Source of the DNA: Bacillota bacterium
GTDB taxonomy: Bacteria; Bacillota; Bacilli; Paenibacillales; Paenibacillaceae
Reading direction: 5' to 3'
DNA length: 13,490 nt
NCBI GenBank assembly: GCA_023418755.1
Contig: JAEZZE010000352.1
Coordinates: 1-13,490 of the forward strand
Part shown: piece after piece, positions 1 to 5,920 of the stretch
Numbering within the stretch: position 1 is the first letter of the stretch
Layout: each line of letters begins with the position of its first letter
Made by a program: the position numbers and the translations under genes
The notes under the pieces: model-generated
Database searches by the model: none
What the model saw: only the letters and a program-made list of their open reading frames with translations
What the model was told of the DNA's origin: nothing

Positions 1-541
1 TGAAGAACAGCGCGAAGGAGCCCGCCGCTCCCGGAAGGATGATCGCCCAGAACGAGTTCAGCAAACCGTGCCCGCCCGCTCCCGTCCAGTCGTTGCCGCC
101 GACGAAGGGCAGATGCATCAGCACGTAAAAGCTCGGAATCATCGTCACGACGCCCGGAATCATCATCGCCGCCAGCAGCACGCGAAACAGCGGTTTGTTG
201 AGGCGAAACGTCAGCTTGGCGAACGCGTATCCCGCCAACGAGCCGAGGAACAGGTTGGACAGCACGCCCATGACCGCGAGATAAAAGGAGTTGCCGAAAT
301 ATCTCAGAAACGGAACGGTCGTAAACGCGTCCCTATAATGGTCAAGCGTAAAATGCGAGGGCAGCCAACGGATCGGAAACGCGAAAATCTCGTTGTCCGG
401 CTTAAACGAAGTGAGCACGCTCCATAAGAAAGGAAGGAACATGACGAGCGATAGGGTCGTAGCCGTGACGTAAAACACGGTCAGACGCAGCGCCCGGCTT
501 GCGCCGGGATTGTAGCCGCCGGCCGCGGATGTCGTTTTCAT
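1..541 (-). CDS. Sugar ABC transporter permease, MalG type (3' part beyond window)
   Basis: Inner-membrane permease of a carbohydrate ABC importer, partner of the MalF-type permease just upstream. The first 180 residues are visible and the frame stays open to the window edge. After a short basic N-terminus comes a membrane segment (about residues 18-45, TVFYVTATTLSLVMFLPFLW). A 'TSFKPDNEIF..P..W.P.HFTLDHY' stretch then follows, which is the classic signature of the second permease of CUT1 importers. Further membrane segments follow, with GYAFAKLTFR and MMIPGVVTMIPSFYVL also typical of this subfamily. The EAA loop that contacts the ATPase lies beyond the edge. The ATG is 16 bases after the upstream stop codon. 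A G-rich run and AAAGG precede it, with AAAGG unusually close to the ATG, so an overlapping GTG or the G7 run as ribosome binding site is possible. Substrate is inferred only from the GH125 gene in the operon. Confidence 0.93.
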   Translation of the reverse strand, partial: MKTTSAAGGYNPGASRALRLTVFYVTATTLSLVMFLPFLWSVLTSFKPDNEIFAFPIRWLPSHFTLDHYRDAFTTVPFLRYFGNSFYLAVMGVLSNLFLGSLAGYAFAKLTFRLNKPLFRVLLAAMMIPGVVTMIPSFYVLMHLPFVGGNDWTGAGGHGLLNSFWAIILPGAAGSFALFF

Positions 542-557
542 CACCTTTCGTCCCCCC

Positions 558-1445
558 CTATACGATCGGCTCTTCCGCTTTGGACAGCCGCATGTTGATT
601 AGCGAGAAAATGAGAATCGCCAGCGCCAGCACGAACGCTTGAGCCGAGGCGTAGCCCATCTGCAGCTGGTTGAAGCCCTGCTGATAAATAAGGTATACCG
701 GCGTCTTCGTCGCGTTCGCCGGCCCGCCCTGGGTCAGCACGAACGCTTGGTCGAACAGCTGCAAAGCGCCGATGATCGACATCGTGCTGACGAGGAACGT
801 CGTCGGCCTAAGCTGCGGCCACGTAATGTAACGGAATCGTTGAACCGCGTTGGCGCCGTCCAGCTTGGCCGATTCGTACAAGTAATCCGGCACGCCTTGG
901 AGGCCTGCCAAATAGATCACCATGTTTGACCCGACCGCTTGCCATAGCGTCACCATAATGACGGAGGCCATCGCCGTTCTCGTTTCCGACAGCCATGCCG
1001 GCCCGGTGACGCCGAAGTAGGACAGAAAGCCGTTCAGCAGGCCGAACTCCGGGTGCAGCACCCATAGCCATACCGTCGCGGCGGCCACCGCCGACGTCAG
1101 CGTCGGCAAATAGTTCAGCGTGCGGAAAACTTTGACGCCCTTGATCGCCTTGTTTAGCAGCAGCGCGATTAGCAGCGAAGTCAAAATGTTCAGCGGCACG
1201 AACACGACCGTGTAGAACAGCACGTTGCGAAACGTCTGCCACAGCAGGCTGTCCGTGTACAGCTTGCGGTAATTGGCCAGCCCTACCCAGTCCATCCGGC
1301 TCAGCACGTCGTAATTCGTAAAGCTCAAGTAAAAGGCCATGAACACCGGGATGACGGTAAAAACGGAGAACAGCAAAATGGCCGGCGAGATGAACAGATA
1401 GGCCATGCGCGCCTGGTGGGCGTGCAGCTTGCGGGATCGAAACAT
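558..1445 (-). CDS. Sugar ABC transporter permease, MalF/UgpA type
   Basis: Inner-membrane permease of a CUT1-type sugar importer, 295 residues, the usual length. Hydrophobic segments lie at about residues 14-40, 72-98, 110-132, 158-182, 212-235 and 265-288, giving the expected six. The cytoplasmic EAA loop, which docks the ATPase, is at 190-211 (YESAKLDGANAVQRFRYITW). 'ALQLFDQAFVLTQGGPANAT' (227-246) is the strongly conserved segment after it in this family. It starts 25 bases after the GH125 stop codon, preceded by AAGGAGAAAGGAAG, and is followed 16 bases later by the second permease. The gene order binding protein, hydrolase, permease, permease places it in one transcript with them. The exact oligosaccharide cannot be read from the sequence; an alpha-mannoside is inferred from the neighbouring GH125 enzyme. 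Confidence 0.95.
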   Translation of the reverse strand: MFRSRKLHAHQARMAYLFISPAILLFSVFTVIPVFMAFYLSFTNYDVLSRMDWVGLANYRKLYTDSLLWQTFRNVLFYTVVFVPLNILTSLLIALLLNKAIKGVKVFRTLNYLPTLTSAVAAATVWLWVLHPEFGLLNGFLSYFGVTGPAWLSETRTAMASVIMVTLWQAVGSNMVIYLAGLQGVPDYLYESAKLDGANAVQRFRYITWPQLRPTTFLVSTMSIIGALQLFDQAFVLTQGGPANATKTPVYLIYQQGFNQLQMGYASAQAFVLALAILIFSLINMRLSKAEEPIV

Positions 1446-1470
1446 GCGCGTTCTTCCTTTCTCCTTGAAT

Positions 1471-2763
1471 TCATCCGGCTACGCGAATGCCGCATACGTC
1501 AAGCACGAGCTCGCAGTACATCATGTTCGCCCAAGAGAACCACGGTCTCGTATACTTGGACGAATCGTCCGCATCGAAGCCTTCGTGCATCATGCCGGCG
1601 CCCCCGTCGGTTCGCTCCAGCAGGTCGAGCAGCCGCAGCTTCTCCTCGGGCTCACGCGCCGTCAGGCCCTGCATCGCCAGCGCGATCGGCCAAATATAAC
1701 GATGCGGCGTATGAGGGCTGCCTATGCCCGATGCTTCCTTCCCCGCGAAAAAGTAAGGATTGTGCTCGCTGAGTATAAAATCCCGCGTGCGAACGTACGT
1801 CGGATCGTCGCTCCCCGTATAGCCAAGATACGGAATCGACAGCAGGCTGGGCACGTTGGCGTCGTCCATCAGGGCGTAGCCGCCCAGCCCATCCGTCTCG
1901 TAAGCGTAGATGTCGCCGAATTGCGGATGGTTCACGACGCCGAAGGCGCGGATGCCGGCGTCGATCTCGGAAGCCAACTGCTCGGCCTCGGCCCGCAGCG
2001 CATCGTCTCCCAGCACCTGCCGAGCGATCTCGGCCAGCTCGCGCAGAGCCACCGTCGCGAACATATTGGACGGAATCAGATAACCAAACTCGCAGGCGTC
2101 GTCGCTTGGCCGAAAACCGGACCAGGTCATGCCCGTTCGGCCCGTCGGCGAACCTTTGCCTTCGCGGGAAAGCGTATCGGTAACCGGACAATTCCTTCTG
2201 ACGAAGCGATAGTCCGAAGCTTGTTCATGGTTTTGTTCCTTCCTCCACAGCTCCACGATGAGAGCAGCCGCCTTCCTGAACGTACCGTTGAATTGTTCCG
2301 TCGTTCCGGCGTTTCTCCAGAGCAGGTAAGCCAAATGAAGCGGATAGCATAGCGAATCGATCTCGTATTTGCGCTCCCAGACCAGCGGGGTCATCGCCGT
2401 CTCGTCGTCCTGATGGCCTTGGCCGTTCGCGGTTTCGTTAAACGCGTTCGCATAAGGATCGTGAATCACGTATTGAAGCTGCCTTTCCACGACTCCGAGC
2501 AGAAGACGCTCGAATTCCGGCTCGGACTTCGCAAGAAGCAGATAGGGTCTCGCCTGCGCCGCCGAATCTCTGAGCCACATCGCCGGGATGTCTCCGGTTA
2601 TGACGAACGTCGTGCCGTCCTCTAGACGGCGGAACGTCGTCTCTATCGTATTGCGCATGCAGGCATCGAACATCGCCTGCGTCTTCGGGCGATGCGGCAG
2701 TTGCCGCTGTACCGAGGCAATCCATTGTTGCAAAGCTTCCTGCATGGCGGTCGAATGAACCAT
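1471..2763 (-). CDS. GH125 exo-alpha-1,6-mannosidase (metal-independent, cytoplasmic)
   Basis: Glycoside hydrolase of family 125 (formerly DUF1237), an inverting exo-acting alpha-mannosidase family characterised mainly on alpha-1,6-mannosides from N-glycans and yeast mannan. Family marks, in the 430-residue protein: TGDIPAMWLRDSAAQARPYL (56-75), the 'GFRPSDDACEFGYLIPSNMF' stretch (216-235), MMHEGF (391-396), and YTRPWFSWANMMYCELVLD (404-422) near the end. By family knowledge the general acid should be an Asp in RPSDD (221 or 222) and the base the Glu in MMHEGF (394); this assignment is inferred, not aligned. No signal peptide, so it should act on imported oligosaccharides. An in-frame GTG nine bases upstream overlaps the Shine-Dalgarno AAGGAG, so the ATG at 2763, eight bases beyond it, is preferred. 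The gene sits between the binding protein and the permeases, an uncommon but sensible position. Confidence 0.93.
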   Translation of the reverse strand: MVHSTAMQEALQQWIASVQRQLPHRPKTQAMFDACMRNTIETTFRRLEDGTTFVITGDIPAMWLRDSAAQARPYLLLAKSEPEFERLLLGVVERQLQYVIHDPYANAFNETANGQGHQDDETAMTPLVWERKYEIDSLCYPLHLAYLLWRNAGTTEQFNGTFRKAAALIVELWRKEQNHEQASDYRFVRRNCPVTDTLSREGKGSPTGRTGMTWSGFRPSDDACEFGYLIPSNMFATVALRELAEIARQVLGDDALRAEAEQLASEIDAGIRAFGVVNHPQFGDIYAYETDGLGGYALMDDANVPSLLSIPYLGYTGSDDPTYVRTRDFILSEHNPYFFAGKEASGIGSPHTPHRYIWPIALAMQGLTAREPEEKLRLLDLLERTDGGAGMMHEGFDADDSSKYTRPWFSWANMMYCELVLDVCGIRVAG

Positions 2764-2771
2764 CGTTTCCA

Positions 2772-2777
2772 CTCCTT
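2772..2777 (-). promoter_or_regulatory. Shine-Dalgarno site that decides the GH125 start
   Basis: AAGGAG read on the minus strand, ending eight bases before the ATG at 2763. The alternative GTG start at 2772-2770 shares its first base with this site and so could not be served by it. The nine-base-shorter reading is therefore favoured. Confidence 0.75.
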
Positions 2778-2797
2778 ATGTCGTCTCTCTAAGCAGA

Positions 2798-2819
2798 AGA
2801 GGGAGGCGTACCTCCCTCT
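2798..2819 (-). terminator. Intergenic hairpin after the binding-protein gene (attenuator or mRNA stabiliser)
   Basis: A perfect 9-bp stem (AGAGGGAGG / CCTCCCTCT) with a four-base loop lies in the 77-base gap between the binding-protein stop codon and the GH125 start. No run of T follows, only TTCTGCTT, so full termination is unlikely. In ABC operons such hairpins downstream of the binding-protein gene commonly protect the upstream message or cause partial termination, giving more binding protein than permease. That role is inferred here. Confidence 0.6.
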
Positions 2820-2840
2820 CTCCCTTCGTCTTCCCGCCCC

Positions 2841-4163
2841 TTACTTCGCGTCCGCATTGTCCTTCAACAGACGATCTCCCTGCTCCTGCGCCTTCTTGAG
2901 CGTGGTCGCCGCATCCTGTTTGCCTTCGAGGAACAATTGCAGGTTAGGTATGAGACCGTCGCCTTCCATAATGGAGTAACCCGGATGCTGCGGCCGGATT
3001 TTGGCGAACTCGAGCGTATCCAGGAACGGCTGCCACGAAGGGTCGTCCTTGAAGAACGGATCCTCGAGAGCCGGCTTGTAGCCCGGAATGTTCAAGCTCG
3101 TCTTCGCCCACAGCAGCACGTTGTCTTTGTTCGCGAGCCACCATTTGACGAACTCCCACGCCTCTTCCTTGTGCTTGGAGCCTTCGCCGATGACGAGACC
3201 GAAGCCGCCCATGACGCTTCCTTTGTCCCCGTTAGGTCCCGCCGGAGGCGGAACGATTCCGAAATCGAGATCTTGACCGTATTTCTTATAAGTGCTCAAC
3301 ATCCAAGGTCCCGTATAGTTCATCGCCAGCTTGCCGGTGACGAAAGCGTCGGTGCCTTCGCCCAAGCCTTGCTCGAAGCCGATTTTGTACACTTTGTCCT
3401 GGTTCAGCAGCCGATCCCAGAGATTAAGGACGGACAGTCCTTTATCGTTGTTGAAATCGGTGGCGTCGTTGCTCGCGTTCAGCATTTGGCCGCCCGCTTG
3501 CTGGTTATACATGTTGAACAAACCGGCGTCGCCGAGCGAGAAGCCGGCTACTTCCAGCTTGTCGCCGTTCCATTTCGTCAGCGCTTTGGCGGCGGTCGCC
3601 AGCTCCTCCCAGTTGGTCGGAGGCTGAAGTCCCGCGTCCGCGAACATTTTCTTGTTGTAGAACAGCGCCCGCGCGTCCACCGTCAGCGGAAGGCCGTACA
3701 GCTTGCCGTCATGGGAAAGCTCCTTAAGCGCTTCGTCGTAATAATCCGCCGTGGAGATGCCGTCCCTGGCCATGTATTCGTCGATCGGGTGAAGGACATT
3801 CTTCGGCGCGTACAGGTTCGTCCGCCAGCGGTCCCAGAACATGACGTCGGGCGAGCCCCCGGAAGTCGCGGCAGTCAGAAACTTCGTGATCATGTCCTGC
3901 TGCAGCACGTATTTCACGCGGATTTTGTCCTGCGACTTGTTGAACGCGTCGACCATCGTCTCGAACTGCTTCTGCCCTTCGCCGCCCCAGTCGCCCCAGA
4001 ACGTAAGCTCGACGACTCCGCCGCCGGATTTCGACTGGCCGCCGTCGCTAGAAGGCGAAGCCGCTCCGCCGCCTCCGTTGCCGCCGCCGTTGTTGCCGCT
4101 GCACCCGGACAGTACCGCAATCGCCATGGCGCAAGTTAACAGGATGCCTAACCACTTTTTCAT
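2841..4163 (-). CDS. Sugar ABC transporter solute-binding lipoprotein (family 1)
   Basis: Membrane-anchored extracellular sugar receptor that delivers substrate to the permease pair downstream. The 440-residue protein starts with a type II signal peptide (MKKWLGILLTCAMAIAVLSGC) with lipobox LSGC and lipidated Cys21. A Gly/Ser/Asn-rich linker to about residue 50 follows, then a family 1 binding fold: VELTFWGDW opening strand, SPDVMFWDRW, LYGLPLTVDARALFYNKKMF, and a C-terminal region ending GDRLLKDNADAK. Length is typical (about 420-450). An in-frame TTG 21 bases upstream is possible, but the ATG at 4163 has AAGGGG nine bases ahead and gives a clean signal peptide, so it is preferred. It is the first gene of the operon, behind its own sigma-A promoter and cre site, which fits high expression. 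Ligand specificity cannot be read directly; alpha-manno-oligosaccharide is inferred from GH125 next door. Confidence 0.95.
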   Translation of the reverse strand: MKKWLGILLTCAMAIAVLSGCSGNNGGGNGGGGAASPSSDGGQSKSGGGVVELTFWGDWGGEGQKQFETMVDAFNKSQDKIRVKYVLQQDMITKFLTAATSGGSPDVMFWDRWRTNLYAPKNVLHPIDEYMARDGISTADYYDEALKELSHDGKLYGLPLTVDARALFYNKKMFADAGLQPPTNWEELATAAKALTKWNGDKLEVAGFSLGDAGLFNMYNQQAGGQMLNASNDATDFNNDKGLSVLNLWDRLLNQDKVYKIGFEQGLGEGTDAFVTGKLAMNYTGPWMLSTYKKYGQDLDFGIVPPPAGPNGDKGSVMGGFGLVIGEGSKHKEEAWEFVKWWLANKDNVLLWAKTSLNIPGYKPALEDPFFKDDPSWQPFLDTLEFAKIRPQHPGYSIMEGDGLIPNLQLFLEGKQDAATTLKKAQEQGDRLLKDNADAK

Positions 4164-4187
4164 TTTCGACAGCCCCTTATCCAAGTT

Positions 4188-4201
4188 ATTAAGCGCTTAC
4201 A
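4188..4201 (-). promoter_or_regulatory. Catabolite-responsive element (cre) for CcpA
   Basis: TGTAAGCGCTTAAT on the minus strand matches 13 of 14 positions of the Bacillus cre consensus TGWAARCGYTWNCW, and its core TAAGCGCTTA is a perfect 10-bp palindrome. It begins about where transcription should start from the promoter at 4208-4236, a position at which CcpA blocks initiation or early elongation. This predicts repression of the uptake operon by preferred sugars. Binding is inferred from the match. Confidence 0.78.
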
Positions 4202-4207
4202 CATAGT

Positions 4208-4236
4208 ATATTAATTCGAAGTACATAATATGTCAA
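4208..4236 (-). promoter_or_regulatory. Sigma-A promoter of the sugar-uptake operon
   Basis: On the minus strand a perfect -35 TTGACA (4236-4231) is followed after 17 bases by -10 TAATAT (4213-4208). The predicted start is near 4201, leaving a leader of about 38 bases before the binding-protein ATG. The surroundings are much richer in A+T than the genes. The -35 lies inside one of two repeated regulator-like half sites, and the cre overlaps the start point, so at least two layers of negative control are likely. Confidence 0.82.
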
Positions 4237-4271
4237 CATAAATTTTGTAGATATTTTATATATCAACATAA
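4228..4271 (-). repeat. Two direct copies of an operator-like half site, 30 bp apart
   Basis: TTATGTTGATATAT and TTATGTTGACATAT occur in the same orientation, 30 bases apart (plus-strand 4258-4271 and 4228-4241), about three DNA helical turns. The shared core TTGAYATAT equals the left arm of the palindrome in front of the regulator gene (5537-5558), with one base changed in the copy that contains the -35 TTGACA. They are probably binding sites for the GntR/LacI-type regulator encoded upstream, placed to block RNA polymerase. No footprint exists; this is inferred from shared sequence and position. Confidence 0.55.
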
Positions 4272-4321
4272 TGAATTGGTGATTTTTGCCGACTTGAGCT
4301 CAAATTACGGGAAGACGAAAT

Positions 4322-4355
4322 CGAGAAAGCCCGAACGCGGATTCGGGCTTTCTCG
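4322..4355 (-). terminator. Intrinsic terminator after the regulator gene
   Basis: A perfect 14-bp stem (CGAGAAAGCCCGAA with its complement) around a six-base loop lies about 50 bases beyond the regulator stop codon. The tail on the minus strand is ATTTCGTCTT, a broken T run, so termination may be incomplete. It separates the regulator transcript from the uptake-operon promoter just downstream. Confidence 0.75.
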
Positions 4356-4406
4356 TCGCGACGGACTATTCAATTTCGGAAGATGCAAGGAGGAAACGCG
4401 CAGAAA

Positions 4407-5525
4407 TTATCCCTTCGTGGAATTGCCCTGAACGATCGCGAACGGAACGGTATTGTTGAAGGAAATCTCCTTCATGTCCCACTGCATCTGCAGTAAATCC
4501 GCAGCGCTGCGCCCCATCGCGAATTCGTCCTGGCTGACATGCGTGAACAGATGTTTGTTGAAAGGGCTGTGCGGCGAATCGAAGCAGACGATGCTGCAGT
4601 CTTCGGGAATGCGCTTGCCCATGGACAGCAGCACCTCTCGCAAAATGAGCGCCAGATTGTACTCGACGGCGACGAACGCGGTCAAATCCGGGTTCATTTC
4701 CACGAATTTTTTGACGTTGGCGAAGTCGACCTGCACGTTGCGCTCCTCGAACGAACGGGGCACGGAGCTGAACAGGTTCGTCATGAGATGCTGCGGCTTC
4801 ATCCGCAGCCCGTTCTGGATCAGCGCGTCGGTATAGCCTTGAATGCGGTCCTCGATCGTCGACGTATTTTCTACTGGCAGCGAAATAAAGCCGATTTCCG
4901 TATGGCCCCGGTCCAGCAGGTGCTTCGTCAGCTCGAACGCCGCCAGACGGTTGTCCGTATATACGGAGCAAGCGGCCAGCCCTTTCAAATAACGGTCGAC
5001 GAACACGAGCGGGTGCTTGTCGAGCACGAGGCGAAGCAGCTCCGAGTTGTAATGCTCCCCGTGCACGGGGAAAATGATAAAGCCGTCCACGCCAAGCTGA
5101 AGGAACGAGCGAATCGCCTCCTCTTCCTCCTCGCGCTTGTCGTAAGTAATCTTCATCAGCATCCGGCATCCCAGCTCGGATAGCCGCTCCTCGACGCCGT
5201 GAATCATTCGCAGCCCGTACGAATCCGCAAAGTCGGGCAGGATGAGGCCGACCAGCTTCCAGCTCTGCGGATACGACTGACGTGCACCCTGAATCAGCTC
5301 CGGCTCGGGCAGCGTATCGGCGACGAAGGAGCCCTTGCCCTGCACGCGCTCGATCAAGCCGTCAGCGGATAGCATCTCGAGCGCTTTCTTGGAAGTGATG
5401 CGGCTGACGTTGAATTGATCGGCCAGCTCCTTCTCCGAAGGAACGCGCCCTCCTCGCGGCAGTTCTCCGCTTTTGATTTTTTCCAGCAAATAGTGGTAGA
5501 TTTGCTCGTATAGTGGACCGTCCAT
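4407..5525 (-). CDS. GntR-type transcriptional regulator with LacI/GalR-like sugar-binding domain (AraR-like)
   Basis: Predicted sugar-responsive repressor, 372 residues. Residues 4-70 form a GntR winged helix-turn-helix (PLYEQIYHYLLEKIKSGEL, then VPSEKELADQFNVSRITSKKAL and the wing GLIERVQGKGSFV). From about residue 90 (KLVGLILPDF) to the end is a type I periplasmic-binding-like ligand domain (GVDGFIIFPVHG, PLVFVDRYLKGL, SVYTDNRLAAFELTKHLLDRG, CSIVCFDSP). This two-part build is that of AraR of Bacillus subtilis, which controls arabinose genes; the ligand here is probably different. A TTG 33 bases upstream is in frame, but the ATG at 5525 follows AAGGG at eight bases and begins at the usual GntR position. 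It lies just upstream of, and in the same direction as, the uptake operon, whose promoter carries half sites like its own operator. Self-control plus control of that operon is inferred. Confidence 0.92.
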   Translation of the reverse strand: MDGPLYEQIYHYLLEKIKSGELPRGGRVPSEKELADQFNVSRITSKKALEMLSADGLIERVQGKGSFVADTLPEPELIQGARQSYPQSWKLVGLILPDFADSYGLRMIHGVEERLSELGCRMLMKITYDKREEEEEAIRSFLQLGVDGFIIFPVHGEHYNSELLRLVLDKHPLVFVDRYLKGLAACSVYTDNRLAAFELTKHLLDRGHTEIGFISLPVENTSTIEDRIQGYTDALIQNGLRMKPQHLMTNLFSSVPRSFEERNVQVDFANVKKFVEMNPDLTAFVAVEYNLALILREVLLSMGKRIPEDCSIVCFDSPHSPFNKHLFTHVSQDEFAMGRSAADLLQMQWDMKEISFNNTVPFAIVQGNSTKG

Positions 5526-5536
5526 TTTACCATCCC

Positions 5537-5558
5537 TTGATGTATCATGATATATCAA
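5537..5558 (-). promoter_or_regulatory. Palindromic operator in the regulator leader
   Basis: A 22-bp inverted repeat with arms TTGATATATCA and TGATACATCAA, matching at 10 of 11 paired positions. It overlaps the last base of the -10 element and covers the predicted start of transcription and early leader; its downstream end merges with the ribosome binding site AAGGG (5538-5534). This is the expected position for self-repression by a dimeric GntR-type repressor. Binding is inferred. Confidence 0.72.
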
Positions 5559-5586
5559 CTATACCTAAAATTATAAAACCTATCAA
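5558..5586 (-). promoter_or_regulatory. Sigma-A promoter of the regulator gene
   Basis: On the minus strand -35 TTGATA (5586-5581), 17-base spacer, -10 TATAGT (5563-5558), giving a start near 5551 and a leader of about 26 bases to the ATG at 5525. A TATAAT lies inside the spacer but has no good -35 element at the right distance. The palindromic operator begins at the -10 element. Confidence 0.75.
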
Positions 5587-5655
5587 GTTGAATTTCATTG
5601 CGGCGGTAAGGCCCGGAGGAGCGTTTGAGACTTTTGACGGGATGATGGCGATGGT

Positions 5656-5808
5656 TTAGCACGTGGGGCGATGCTATTGAGCGAATCCGGCAACTGCGGT
5701 GGTGGATTAGTACGTGGGGCGGTACTATTGGTTGAATCCGACGACTGCGGCGATGAATTAGCACCTGGGGCACGCGAGGCGATATGATTGGACGAAATGA
5801 TGAGGCGA
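5656..5808. repeat. Degenerate 51-bp tandem repeat between the two gene blocks
   Basis: Two full 51-base units (5656-5706 and 5707-5757, both opening TTAG.ACGTGGGGCG) agree at 40 of 51 positions. A third, more worn unit from 5758 opens TTAGCACCTGGGGC and carries a small insertion. Because 51 is a multiple of three, a short open frame runs through it on the minus strand with 17-residue repeats. That frame has no ribosome binding site and runs into the regulator promoter, so I do not call it a gene. The rest of the 395-base gap upstream of the regulator holds the promoter, operator and terminator listed here; 5587-5655 shows nothing I recognise. Confidence 0.7.
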
Positions 5809-5814
5809 TAGGCG

Positions 5815-5863
5815 AAAAAACCAGGATGCAGAGCAGCTTATTCGGCAGCTGCCTGCATCCTGG
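5815..5863 (-). terminator. Intrinsic terminator of the right-hand operon
   Basis: Read on the minus strand, an 11-bp stem (CCAGGATGCAG and its complement) continues after a one-base bulge into a 6-bp inner stem (GCAGCT / AGCTGC) with an eight-base loop, and is followed directly by six T. It lies about 57 bases after the stop codon of the GH-D hydrolase gene and marks that gene as the last of its operon. Confidence 0.9.
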
Positions 5864-5920
5864 CTTATGCTGTTCAGTCTCGCAGGTATTCGAAGGATCT
5901 CATACCGCGAATTCTCCCAA

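Noticed and set aside
1405..2352. 315-codon open frame on the plus strand, opposite GH125 and the permease gene
   Set aside because: Antisense shadow crossing a gene boundary; no domain and no start signal.
2937..4139. 400-codon open frame on the plus strand, opposite the binding-protein gene
   Set aside because: Mirror of the coding strand with no recognisable domain; the minus-strand gene has a lipobox, promoter and family motifs.
4366..5169. 267-codon open frame on the minus strand in another frame of the regulator
   Set aside because: It overlaps the regulator, whose frame has clear GntR and LacI-like domains, and runs into the terminator region; composition is Arg/Ala/Gly-rich noise.
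5555..5773. 72-codon open frame with 17-residue repeats on the minus strand
   Set aside because: GTG start without a ribosome binding site, the end lies inside the regulator promoter and operator, and the repeats are explained by the 51-bp DNA repeat.
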